Source: Gnetum montanum
Lineage: Eukaryota; Streptophyta; Gnetopsida; Gnetales; Gnetaceae
Direction of reading: 5' to 3'
NCBI GenBank assembly: GCA_015680685.1
Contig: MNCI01000808.1
Coordinates: forward strand, 767,229-831,228
Length of the DNA: 64,000 bases
This document shows positions 47,481-58,079 of this stretch, in pieces; the first letter of the stretch is position 1, and every line of letters starts with the position of its first letter. The notes below the pieces were generated by a model that saw only the letters and a list, made by a program, of their open reading frames with translations, ran no database searches and had not been told where the DNA came from. The position numbers were made by a program, and so were the translations under genes.

Positions 47481-47559
47481 GATGGTCTAGTAGAGAAAAT
47501 ACCAAAATCAAAGAGAGCCTTAGTAGGAATTTAAAAATCTATTAAAGAAGCTCCATACC

Positions 47560-47960
47560 GAGTAAAACAAAAATTTAAAGAAAACTTCTAGTTATATGCT
47601 TTTGCTTCAAATGATTTAGTTGTAGCTATTTTAACTCAAAAGGATGAAGGTCAAGATGAACCAATTGGATTTTTTGGGTATCAACTGAAAGGTTCAAAGC
47701 TAAATTACTCAGACTTGAAGAAACAAACATTTGCAAGCATTGAGGCACTTTAGCATTTCAAATATTACTTGGAAATCTCATTAGTTTATATTATGCTAAT
47801 AGGCCTATGGTCAAACAATTCTTAGCTTAGAATGAAACTGGATTGAAGAAAGGGAAATAGCTCATAAAACTTCATGGTTTCAAGTTTTCATTGGAAACAT
47901 ACAAAACCATTAAAGGAATGGGATTAGCCCTGTTAATAGCTAGAGAAGATGAAGTATGTG
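47560..47960 (+). pseudogene. E6 canonical RNase H
   Basis: The frame reads LYAFASNDLVVAILTQKDEG then PIGFFGYQLKGSKLNYSDLK, KQTFASIEAL (stop) HFKYYL. This is the gypsy RNase H (L-Y-x-x-x-S-x-x-x-x-x-A-V-L-x-Q, Y-x-x-x-x-K-Q-x-x-A). The usual catalytic Asp position is part of ASND. It lies directly after RT and before the integrase. Confidence 0.78.
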
Positions 47961-48059
47961 TGCTTAAGACTCATTAAGGAAACTAGTATGATGAAATTCA
48001 AGAATTCCTTGATACACAAAAAGTTATAAATAGCTTAGCTATAAGTGAGAAGACAACTT

Positions 48060-49203
48060 TCTTCAAAATGTAAATAAATTTGTGATTAAAGATGGATTAT
48101 TATATAGAAATAATTTCAAAGGGATTTTGTTAGAATGCATTCACAAGGATCAAATAAGCCTTATTCTAGAAGAATTCCATTATGATGCTAATTTGTTTTA
48201 TGGATCTCCTAAGTCTACCATGCAACATATACTTTGGTATGATTTTTATTGGCCTAACTTGTATCAAGATAGTAGTTTGAAAATTCAAAGGTGTTACAAA
48301 TATTAAATTCATGGATCAAAAATCAAAAGGGCTAAAGCTTCTTCAAAAATGGTAATTGTGGATAGGATATTTTAGTGATGGAGCTTAGATTTTATTGGAA
48401 CAATTACTCCTTCAAGAGCAAGACATAAGTTTATTCTCATAACTACAGATTACTTTACTAAATGGCCTAAAGAAAAGGTTCTAAGGAAAATTGTAGCATC
48501 AGATGTGATTCAATTCTTGGAAGATTAGATTCTAAGTCATTTTGGTCTACCTAAAGTGTTGGTATCTGATAATGGACCTAATTTTCAATATGAAGAATTT
48601 ATAACATGGGCATCAGAAAAGTCTATCTTTCTATTTTCTTCTTCAAATTATTATCCTCAAAGGAATGGCTTATTTGAACTTATAAATAAAAAGCTTATTT
48701 TCTACATTAAAATGTTAATGGATGGGAGTCTATAAAATTAGATCAATTACTTGTAATCTACATTATGAACCGACCATATTAGATTTAAGAAGGCTATTGA
48801 ACCATCAACTTATAACTTAATCTATCAGTTTCCCACTAGAATTATGAACAAGATTATAAGTTTGGTGTAAAATTTTGTGCAAAAATATGGTGAAAAAATT
48901 GATAAAGATAGAAGTTTCATGACCTTGCTTATATAAAGAGAAACTGAAATGGAGAGAGCTGAGGATAATTTGTTAAAGAATGCTTGTTAAGTTAAAAGAT
49001 GGTTTGATAGAAAGGCTTTGAAAAGAAATTTTAAATTCAGTGATCTTGTATTATTATGGAATATGAAAAAGCCAAATAAGTTTTTAGCAATATGAACTAG
49101 TCCATTTAAGATCAAGAAAAAATTATGGGAGTTATCAACATTAAGTGGGATAGAGTTGTAGCATTCGTATAATGCTTTACATATGAAACATTATTTTGGA
49201 TAA
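48060..49203 (+). pseudogene. E6 integrase
   Basis: The zinc-binding part is open at 48082-48306: DGLLYRNNFKGILLECIHKD, then LEEFHYDANLFYGSPKSTMQ and DFYWPNLYQD. The core reads SLDFIGTITPSRARHKFILI, TTDYFTKWPKEKVLR, VSDNGPNFQYEEF and RNGLFELINKKL, so the D, D and E of the catalytic triad are all present. A C-terminal DLVLLWN ... PNKFLAI ... HMKHYF segment ends the protein near 49200. Stops are scattered but core residues are better kept than in E1. Confidence 0.87.
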
Positions 49204-49214
49204 CTACCCATAAC

Positions 49215-49310
49215 TTAAACCTATATTTATATACATATATACATATATATTCATATATGTATATAATATAGTAATATATATATCTAGAATTAAATAATAT
49301 TTAACCATAA
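49215..49310. repeat. TA-rich microsatellite-like stretch
   Basis: Runs of atatatacatatatacatatatattc and tatatatatctag lie just after the integrase end. No other signal. Confidence 0.7.
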
Positions 49311-49618
49311 CATATATATCCTATACATAAGTCTATATAATATTATAAAAATATGTATATGTTATAGTGCTAATTTTAAAATATGTAATTTAAAGTGTTA
49401 GCTTAATTATTAAATTTATATTATCCAAAGTAATCATTAGTTTTGATGATTGTAAGTGGGAGTGATGGTTAGATAACTACATAGTGGTGAATTAATTACA
49501 ATAACCAAAAAGTGAAATTTAAATTAGCCAACCATATGATGATGGGAATTACATAAGTGTTGGATAAGTGGCAAATTTGGTTAGTAGAATTGATGGGAAT
49601 TTCAAATTTACCTTACAC

Positions 49619-49627
49619 TATATAAAG
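49619..49627 (+). promoter_or_regulatory. TATA-like site upstream of the E6 extra ORF
   Basis: CTATATAAAG lies about 90 bp before the ATG at 49715, in a stretch otherwise lacking coding sense. The placement is like that of a plant core promoter. Activity is inference. Confidence 0.45.
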
Positions 49628-49714
49628 AGATGTGAATTTCTTGGAAATACATCATTTCTCAATTCAATTTTTAAGTGAAAAAGAATATAAAGTGTTTAAT
49701 AATGAGGTAGAAAG

Positions 49715-50230
49715 ATGATTCTTGAAGAGATGGCAACAAGAAAGCCTTTTATCCCATATGTTATGGGATGCTACCTAGAGCATGTCTTAAGAGCCTATTG
49801 TAAAGTAACCACCCATGGAGCATCTATTGAAATCCCTTTCTTACTTTGTCTTTCATATGAGTTTAGATTTTTCACTTGTGGACTTTCAATACATTATAAT
49901 GTTTGGGGTAGCTTTAATGAATGCACCATTCAAGCTAAATACCAAGGAAAGTTCAATAAATATGATTGTTAGGGAGAGGCTTTCATGTCTCAATACACAA
50001 AAGTAACTAGTTGGAAAGAATGTCAAAAATCAGCAATCAAAGAGTTTGATGCAAAAGAAACAAACATAGTTGTTGAAGATAAAGGTGAATACCAAGTTGA
50101 GGCTTCAACTAGGCAAGAAGAGAAAATAAGAGAATTCATCAATATTGAAATTACATATGAAAGGGTTCATGATATGAGATTCCCTAAAAGAGTTACTTTA
50201 ACTATTGTTTTCCCATCTATAGAATAGTTA
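49715..50230 (+). pseudogene. E6 extra ORF between integrase and 3' LTR
   Basis: One frame runs 171 codons from the ATG at 49715 to a TAG at 50225-50227. It is interrupted only by a TAG at 49970-49972, after KFNKYDC. The N-terminal part (MILEEMATRKPFIPYVMGCY, then HGASIEIPFLLCLSYEF) is hydrophobic and aromatic. The C-terminal part (KECQKSAIKEFDAKETNIVV, YQVEASTRQEEKIREFINIE) is charged, and it ends RVTLTIVFPSIE. I do not recognise the family. Its frame is much cleaner than the pol of the same element, which carries a stop every 20-40 codons. It sits just before the polypurine tract. It could be an accessory gene or captured DNA. Confidence 0.5.
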
Positions 50231-50388
50231 CATGATATTGTGTTTGTATAGTTTCCTAACTTTTGTTAGGAATGAGGTTTTTAATTCATCAAACCTTAAG
50301 TTTGATGAAAGTTTTCCTCAAAAGATATTTTTGTTTCTATGTAAAATGAAAATTTTTAAATAAAGTCTACATTTCTTAGGTAAGATGC

Positions 50389-50399
50389 AAAAATGGGGG
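50389..50399 (+). other. E6 polypurine tract
   Basis: AAAAATGGGGG lies 8 bp before the start of the 3' LTR, as typical of Tat-like elements. Confidence 0.7.
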
Positions 50400-52601
50400 C
50401 TATGAAATTTTGACACATTTAAGCCATCTTATGAAGCAAAGTTTATGAATTAATTTTTGGGTTTTACAAAATCCAAATGTTATTGGTGAATGAAAGATAG
50501 AATACAAGTATAAAAGAGGCAAAATTTCATTGGAGTTTAGTTACTTTCTTTGTAAAATGGAATTATATTAACATGTTAATGAACAAGTAGGGTGTCTACT
50601 TTCATAACATGTTGAACTTGGTTTCTATGTTTACTTCTCATTGTCATGAGTAAAAGTATTTGTAAGAAGGACAATAATACTATAGTTTCTCATTCTAATC
50701 AAATGGCTAAGTGATAGACAATAGAAGTACCTGTAACCATCCACCTTTATTTGAAATTTTAAAAGATGAATATATCCTTTGAGAGTTGAAATATTGTGAA
50801 TTTAGAAGATGCTCTAGAACTTGCTAGTTGCGAGTGAATAATATGAGCAATAAAAGAAAAATTTTATGAAGTTATGAAAACATGGAATGCTATTGAACCT
50901 TCCAGATTGTAATTATTTGCACATAGTTTTATTTTTATTTTTCAAAAACTTATATGCTGTCCACTACTTAAGCATTGGAAATTTTAAGACAAGGAAGTGT
51001 TGAGTTTAATAAAAGCTTTTCCAAATTTACAAATACTTGTTCAAAATCATAAGAGCATCATCTGAGATTTTGAAATAAACAACAAAAACGCATGCTATCA
51101 CAAATAGAAATTGCATCCTGGATACAAAAGTAAGATGCATATTTTTGGAATAGTGAAAACCTACATCACCAAATCATTTCCAAAAAACAACATTGAGATG
51201 TATAAAATTAAAATCCTAAAAAATATTTCTTCTTTTGAAAAATCAATGACACCCATTAGAAGAAAAAGAAATTAGAAAAGAATATTTAAGCATCAATCAA
51301 AATTTAAAAGCCCAAACTTGGGTGTAGGGCATCATGAATTCGTAAATGAGCCACAGCACTAAGATATTATTTATTCTAAGGTATAAAATAGCATTATGGG
51401 GGGCAGAGATAACATCAAAAACCTTGCAATAGGGACAAATCTAGAAACATTCCATCAATCTAGGCTACAACAACAAGGAAATGCATGACCTCTCTTAACT
51501 ATATTAGGCTAGAACCCAAAAATGACATCTATAGCTTAGGAAAATCCATTATCAATAATAGTTATAGGAGTAGTGTGGTAATGAAGTTGATGACAACACA
51601 CCTGCTAGACTCCATCAATGAAGGGCTAGAGAGCATATTTGTTTGCTTGGAAGAAATGACATCAAAGTTGAAGTAGGGCACAAAAAATGGTAGAATTTCC
51701 TCCAAACTTGGGAAGAGGATGACACGATGCATGGTATCAAGGCCAGAAGAGATGAACATACATTACAATGTTTACACATTTTATATAAACATGTTGATGA
51801 ATGAAATGATAAGGCTACAAGGCCTTAATAATATTCTTTTAAAAAGATATATATTGTAGTACATTAAAGTTGAATAGGGCTTATGGATTAGAAAAGAAAG
51901 ATTTATGAATGTATTATAACTATAACTATATTTTTTAAAAATTCCATAGAAAATTATAATTAATTATTCTTGATATTTGTAGTCTCTTATGAGATACTTG
52001 CCAACTTTGGCATATATTTCTCTAAATTTTGTAACTTCCTATGGTAATCTCCATGATATTTATTACCAAGAAAACACTTGGCAACCATAACTTCAATTTG
52101 TAATAACTTCCTATGAAATTTATAACTTCTACGATGGTTATAAATTAATATTCCTAAATATTTGTAATACCCCAAACTTTTCATGATTATTGTAACTTTT
52201 CTAAGGTCACTATAAAAGGACCTTTGCCTTTAAAGGAAAGGTATTATAGAAGGAGGGGGAATTGGGCGGAGCAACTTAGAAGCAAATTTGAAGATTGTAA
52301 ATGCATGGCTTACTAAAGACATCAATTCATCTTCTTATTTTTTTAATCTTATGAGTTCATTTCTTTCCATTTTGTTTAGTTAATTAGCTAATGGTTTAGA
52401 TAGTATCGAGCTTGGCATTTAATTTTGGGATTTTTTCTAGGTTGCCTTTAAATCTATGTTTTTGTGCAATATTAGACTCCTATTAAGATTTACCATAGAA
52501 AGCTTATGTTGTTGAAAAGCCTCAAGAGAAATTTAATAGTAATGTCTTAATGAAATTTCCTATTTTAAGCATAAAGTATCTAGTAAAATCTTTGGTATTC
52601 A

Positions 52602-52826
52602 GGTCCCTTCGAGGGGCTTTCCCCGAGAACGCAGAGCCATCAGGTCCCTCGGACTTCCCTTCCGCGCCTCTGGGCTCACGCTGCTGCCTTGGTGGAGCGC
52701 TTTTTTGTCCAGTCGGGCAATGTTTCCAAGCTCCAAGGGCTGCATTTTACTTTCCTGTGGTGCTTGAAGGAGGGCACCCAGGTTAACCTTCCGTGTTTCT
52801 TCCTCGAGGTCCTCCGCCTTAAATGA
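52602..52826 (+). pseudogene. Retrocopy ORF, N-terminal part
   Basis: A frame open from the insert's first bases to a TGA at 52824-52826 reads WAHAAALVERFFVQSGNVSK then LQGLHFTFLWCLKEGTQVNL and PCFFLEVLRLK. No ATG starts it, so it is the 3' part of a coding region truncated at the 5' end of the insert. The pattern recalls putative plant transposon-associated proteins (a helical segment, F-L-W-x-x-x-x-G-x-x-V-N-L-P-x-F). The link is from memory of such sequences and is tentative. Confidence 0.5.
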
Positions 52827-53208
52827 CGCAGTTGTCACTCGGGGTTAATTTTAGCTCTGTGGTAGGGGGCGGGGGGGCAGGGGGCGCCGGGCCAGTCCTC
52901 TGCCCCCACTGGGGGTCTCCTCGCTGATGCTCCCCCTGCTTCCCCCACTTCCCCCACCCCGCCCACTCAACGGCGTCGGGCCGCTTTCAACCTTACCTGG
53001 GGACGCCTCTCCTGCCGCAATCCTGCCCCCTCGCCTGCCCCCCAGTGCCCCCCCGAATTGGAAGGCGAAACTTCAATAGGTGGTCACTACTGCTCGAGAG
53101 GCCAAGCGACAGACTTCGGAGAGTAGGTGGACCGAGACCCTGGCCTAGTGGCGTGCCGCCCACGAAGCCTAGCTTCAGGAACAAGCACAACAGCTGAACT
53201 AGCAACAC

Positions 53209-53679
53209 ATGCTTACGATGGAGACCTTGCGGGCCCAGCTCACGGATGAGCTCCAGGACCGAATCAGGGAGGAGCTGTGTCAGGAGGAGGTGGCTCGTCT
53301 AACCCAGGAGGTGACGGCACAGGAAGAGCAGGAACACCTGCAAGAGGAAGAAGAGCAACGGCAACGGAAACTCAACCGGGCGCATCAGCACAATGCCCAC
53401 CAGTGGCTCAGGGGAGGGCACTGCCCGTATAGCATTTTGGGCATTAGCTGTGAGAGCTTCTGGGGGGAGCTCAGATGCCAAATCAGACTCACGTCCGCTA
53501 GATTCCACCCTGATGTGGGGGATTCCTCGGCGGATCGGAGCAGGCGCGAGGCTCTTATGCAGGGCTTCCAACAAGCCACTAACTTCATGGACATCGAGGA
53601 GCATCGCACCACCCTGGACATGCTTCATGAGCTAGAGCGGCCTCAGTGTGCCTGTCGCCACCTGCCGACTTTCCCCTAG
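53209..53679 (+). pseudogene. Retrocopy ORF, coiled coil plus J-domain-like C-terminus
   Basis: The open frame has 156 codons from the ATG at 53209. Residues about 5-60 are a Glu/Gln/Arg coiled coil (ELQDRIREELCQEEVARL). Residues 72-140 read HCPYSILGISCESFWGEL, RLTSARFHPDVGDSSADRSR, EALMQGFQQATNFM, which follows the J-domain plan: Y-x-x-L-G-(V/I), a helix, the HPD tripeptide (residues 100-102), then a helix ending before the final one. A DnaJ J-domain stimulates Hsp70 ATPase, but the fit outside HPD is loose. Upstream the same frame continues through four TAG codons (53077, 53146, 53170, 53200), each in a Gln-rich context, so the ATG may not be the original start and the Pro-rich linker before it may belong to the same protein. 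Confidence 0.6.
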
Positions 53680-54840
53680 CTCCCCCCCTACCGCTGCCCC
53701 CCCGTTTTCTGTTAGTTTTGTCTTGTCTATTTTTTGGGGTTGCGCCCCCCCTTCTGTTGGGGATGCACCCCCCCTCTCTATTGGGGGTGTGACCCCCCCT
53801 TCTCCCCCCCTTCTTTTGTGGTTGGGGGTGCACCCCCCCCCCTTTTGGTTGGGGTTTTTGAGGTTTATGCAGTTTTGTGGTTCGGTGGCTCAGCTCAGAG
53901 TCCTTCGAGTTTGAATTTTTGTGGGTTTTCGGGACCCCTCGCCTTTTAGGGTGGGCCACCCCTGGTCCCCCCCCCCCTTTTTGTAATTATATACTCATGT
54001 ACCATACTTTCAGTAATACAAACCCGAACATTCTCTCAAAAAAAAAATCTTTGGTATTCTGAGATGACTTAAATAGCTTCATTATTTTAAAGTGTATTTC
54101 CTTAGTATTTGATTCTTGAAATTGTCAAATTTTTGAAGGCTCTATTGAATGCAATCTTTGACAATTATTAACTATCCAAAAATAGAGACTCGTACTTTGT
54201 CATTTACATAGAATTTTTGGTAGTATAATAACATTGTTTTTATAAAATTGCTTGTTGAGCTTAGAGGGTTTGAACAATTCGTAGTTAGATCAAAGTACAA
54301 TAGCTTTATTATAAAGTGTTTTATTATGTTATTTTATGTTACTTTAATATTTTTGAGCACACACAAATTTTCTTTCTTTTCTTTTGTCTTTCTAAGTCTA
54401 TTGAATCTCACTCTATTTCTAGTTTTGTTTTGGAAATTTCTCTTCAAGGGAAATTAGAATTAGATTAATAGAATTATGCTCAAACATTTATGCAAAATTT
54501 TATTTGTTACAAGTAAGGTACTATAAGAGATATATAGACTAACTGATTGGACAAAATAGGATTCTTCAAAAACTCATATTATTTGAAAAAGAAAGTTAAA
54601 TTTCTTTTATGATAGCCAATTATAGTTTCATGTACAACCCAACCATTTCAATATTCAAAACAACAAACACATACTCACATAACCACTATGTCCATTTGGA
54701 GGTATCTAGGACTTGGTGTTGCCAGAGACTAGCATGCACCTAAACCTTGTTTGAAGAACACCTTAAATCCCACAACTTCCAAGGTCATGAGACTAGAGGC
54801 CACCCAACATTGGTGGTCCCAAAAGGTCATTGACACCAAG

Positions 54841-56150
54841 TAGTATTATGATAGTTTTATAATACCTTCATCATGGTAAATATCCTACTGCACAACTGAT
54901 GCTTCATCTTGTCCATGATCCTAATGGAATACTCCACATAGGAGGCATTAGCTTGAAGCTTGACCTAAGTTCAATCAACAACATGATGATAATAAAGAAC
55001 ATACTTCGATAGCATGAAGACATGAAACACATCATGCATGCTCAAAAGTTGTGAAGGCAAACTGACACAATACAAAACCTCTCTTATGAGCTAAAGAACA
55101 TTGAATGGCCTAATGTAATAAGGTGAAATCTTTTCTATTGGACAGAAATGTATCAAGCCTTTTAGTGAAGAGAAACAGACAAATACCTTATCACCCTTTG
55201 CAAACTCAAGAGGCCTCCTCCTATGGTTCCAATAGCTTGCTTGATGATCCTAAGCTACTTTAAGTTACTCATGAATCTTCCTTAACTGCTATGTCATCCT
55301 CATCACAACATATAAATTGATATGATGCCTATCCTTAATTACATCCCAACACAAGTGATTTTTGCAAGGTTTCTCATATAAAACTTCAGAGGATGTTATC
55401 TTCAAACCAGCTTGATAGCTATTTTCGTAAGAAACTTCTACCAATGGCAATAGATTATCCTAGATATCTAAAAACTACAAGGCACAAGATCAAAGAATGT
55501 CCTCCAAATCTTGGTTGACTCTCTTAAGTTAACCATAAATCTATAAATAATAAGCTAAACTTAAATTTAGCCTAGTACCTTAGCTATTCATCAATGTACA
55601 CCAAAATAGAGAAGACATTAGGCTATAGAAATACTATGTAATCATAAAATTTTAGAAATAACCAACTACACAATATCCTCCATGGTTGTTGAAGTCTTCA
55701 TAGCTAGGAAATGTACTAACTTAATCAATAAGTTCACAATGATAAGAATATCATTCTTTCCACTACTAGTGTGAGGTAAAGTAGTAATGAAATCCATATT
55801 CATCATCTTTCACTTCTCCTTTAGAATAGTATGATGGTATGAGTAGCTACTTGGTCATTAGTGTTCAAGATTAACCTACTAATAAATCAAACATTTAGCC
55901 ACAAATTCTTCAATCTACTTCCTCATGTTAGCTACTAGTACAACCTCTTTAGCATCTAGTATATCTTACTATTACCTACATGCATTTGAAGCCTATTGAG
56001 ATGAGCTTCATCCAAAAAACATTAGTATGATAAATAAAACACATACACATGATTCTTATGATGAAGCAATCCAAGTGTATCAACTACTATAAGAATCACT
56101 GAAATGCTTAAAGTTCTCATACCAAGGATCATGTTATTACTTCACACAAA
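54841..56150 (-). pseudogene. Chromovirus B integrase and chromodomain start
   Basis: In minus order: LDEAHLNRLQMHVGNSKIY (zinc-binding H-x-x-x-H area) near 55990, MNMDFITTLPHTSSGKNDIL with the first catalytic Asp near 55790, and a degraded middle where the second Asp is not readable. RVNQDLEDIL (family form S-E-R-x-x-Q-x-L-E-D-x-L) is near 55520, with LPLVEVSYENSYQAGLKITS near 55440. The C-terminal part reads RRPLEFAKGDKVFV, then SYVEYSIRIMDKMKHQL, the start of the chromodomain, cut at 54841 by E6. Confidence 0.8.
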
Positions 56151-56153
56151 ATG

Positions 56154-56729
56154 TGTCTAACATTCTCTCCTTCAATATCATGGAAAGCATAAAATATACA
56201 ATATATTAGACATTATGCATATGAAAAAATATACCAAATGTGAAATATATGTGATATTCAACATTGGGTATAAAGGAAATAATAGGAAAATTGTAAAAAG
56301 AGAAAGAAAAGAATGCGTTATTAATATGGAATAGCATATCTATATCATGCTTCAAGAGTACTCATTGAGGTTTTCTTCCTTTGGCATCTATCCCTTAGAG
56401 GTGATTTAGCACTACCACCATGGTTAGGCCTATAACTCAGAAAAAAGTCATGGCTAGTCCACTTTCTATCCCACTTCACCCAACTTCCTGTGACTTTCTT
56501 GTACCAGCTTCGCTAATTCCTACTAGCACAACTTCTAACCTTGGGTATAAATTCCTTAGGTCAAACCCCCAAAGGTTATCTTAAAAGACACATCCATTAT
56601 TACAAGATGCCCTTTTGGGTCTTAATCATAGCTATGCTTTTAGGTCTTGTTAAGATAATAATAACACTTGTTATGAAGAGACATCATCTTCATTAGGTAG
56701 CAACATCATGTGGAAATGGGGATGTGACA
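56154..56729 (-). repeat. Solo LTR inside chromovirus B pol
   Basis: In minus sense it starts TGTCACATCCCC (56729) and ends GTTAGACA (56154), with inverted TGTC ... GACA ends. The core tagcactaccaccatggttagg and tcccacttcaccca words match copies 1 and 2 at 22899-23515. The flanking 5 bp (aaatg, tatta) are not alike, so the target duplication is lost or the edges are off by a few bases. It splits RNase H from integrase. Confidence 0.7.
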
Positions 56730-56734
56730 TATTA

Positions 56735-57960
56735 CCTATGATATTTGACTAGACCACCAAATTATCAATCTTAATAACCACACAACTCAAGGCATCTATA
56801 ACAACATTACTCTTACATATTTGATACTAGATGGTAAAATCAAAATTAGCCAACAACTCAATGTACCTCCTCTAACATAGGTTTAACTAAACCTAATTTA
56901 TCAAATACTATAATCCCTTATGATCTATCCAAATCATTAATTTCTCTTCAAACAAGTAGTAATGTCAAACATTCAAGGTAAATACCACTAATCCCAACTC
57001 AAGGTCATGTATGAGGTAGTAGATATTATGAGGCATAAGCTATTGTGAGGTATACTACTTTCATCTCTTGCATAAGGACACACCCATAGCCTTCTCTTAA
57101 TACATTGGTAAAAATGTCAAATTATTTACATGAGGTAGGTGAAATCAAAACAAGAGTCAAGATTAGTACGCCCTTGAGTTCATCAAAGGTAACTTAATAA
57201 CATGGATCCCATAAGAAACCAACCTCCTACAAAAACAACTTTATGAGAGGCAAAGTGATGCAAAATAACTTCTTGACAAATCTCCTGTAATAACCTACTA
57301 GCCTAAGAAAACTAGAAACCTCACAAACGTCCTTGAAAAAAATGATAATAACAAATAACTAATATCTTAGAGGGATCCACAACTACACTAGTCTTCAAGA
57401 AAAATGGCCTAAGAATTCAATCTCATGATGCTAAGAGGAACACTTAGAAGGTTGAACAAATAATTGATGTTTTCTAAGCATCTACAAAATGATTCTTAGG
57501 TGTTGCTCATGAAACTCCTTGGATGAAGAGTACATCAAAATTTCATCAATGTACATGATAACAAACTAATCTATGTATGATCTCATGATACTATTTATGA
57601 GATGCATAAATATTATAGAAGCATTAGTGAGTCTAAATGGAAAAACCAAGAATACATAATATCCATACTGTATTTTGAATGGTTTCCTAGGAACATCCTT
57701 CTTCTTGATGCAAACCTAGTAGTAGTCTAACTTAAGATCAATCATAGAGAACATTAAATCATCTAGGTGTAGGAAAGAATACTTGTTCTTTACCATCACC
57801 TAGTTTAGCTACCAATAATCAATGCATAATTCCATACTACCATACTTCTTCTTTACAAAGATGAAAGGATCACCTCTGGAAGATATACTTGGACAAATCA
57901 AATCCTTGTTAAAAAAATCCTAAAGTTGAATCTTTAATTTTGCTAGCTCAATAGGGAACA
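56735..57960 (-). pseudogene. Chromovirus B RT and RNase H
   Basis: In minus order the RT palm near 57600-57540 reads FRLTNASIIFMHLINSI then FVIMYIDEILMYSSSKEFHE; the catalytic YIDD is YIDE (codons 57553-57542). RNase H follows, and its end near 56930-56740 reads DHKGL, RRYIELLANFDFTI and SNVVIDALS, matching D-H-K-S-L ... R-R-W-x-E-L-L-x-x-Y-D ... A-N-V-V-A-D-A-L-S. Stops are frequent. Confidence 0.78.
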
Positions 57961-58079
57961 TCCTATGTAAAATCTTAGAGATAGGTTCTACACAAAGTTT
58001 AAGAGAAATAGCAAAATTGACATCATGTATTAGTGGTACACCAAGTAACTCAGTATGAAAAACATCAAGAAACTCATGA

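Larger units (their letters stand above)
52601..54043 (+). mobile_element. GC-rich poly(A)-tailed retrocopy in the E6 3' LTR
   Basis: The flanks are a direct duplication, AAAATCTTTGGTATTC at 52585-52600 and 54044-54059 (12 bp without the A-run). A run of ten A ends the insert, and the 5' LTR has the unoccupied sequence at about 42705-42725. These are the marks of LINE-type retroposition. The insert is strikingly GC- and CpG-rich against AT-rich surroundings. No endonuclease or RT is coded, so it was probably moved in trans. The 3' untranslated part (53680-53990) holds repeated ttggggrtgcaccccccc blocks. Confidence 0.85.
39007..54835 (+). mobile_element. E6: Tat-like Ty3/gypsy element with upstream second RNase H
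   Basis: The LTRs (39007-43469 and 50408-54835) align over about 2.95 kb, begin TGTTGACA-type and end TTGACA-type. The whole is flanked by a perfect duplication CCAAG (39002-39006, 54836-54840). The interior order is tRNA-iMet-type primer site, gag, protease, archaeal-type RNase H, RT, canonical RNase H, integrase, extra ORF, polypurine tract. Each LTR carries a different later insertion (39052-40548, 52601-54043) absent from the other, which gives clean empty sites. All pol frames are broken. Confidence 0.9.
50408..54835 (+). repeat. E6 3' LTR, carrying a GC-rich retrocopy
   Basis: It pairs with the 5' LTR from end to end apart from the insertions. The core promoter cactataaaagg (TATAAAAG 52211-52218) is intact here. 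The insertion at 52601-54043 splits it. Confidence 0.88.

Noticed and set aside
52824-53202. Reassigned TAG codon (Gln) in the retrocopy
   Set aside because: CAG codons are also used in the same frame and the other repeats show the same TAG-at-Gln pattern, so deamination decay is the simpler explanation.
52993-53208. Possible CpG island promoter of a host gene
   Set aside because: The CpG-rich segment is part of a retroposed insert with a target duplication and poly(A), so it need not be a native promoter.
53299-53959. Open frames on the minus strand and in other plus frames of the GC-rich insert
   Set aside because: GC-rich DNA gives long chance frames; only the plus frame at 53209 has a coherent coiled coil and HPD motif, and the poly(A) tail fixes the strand.
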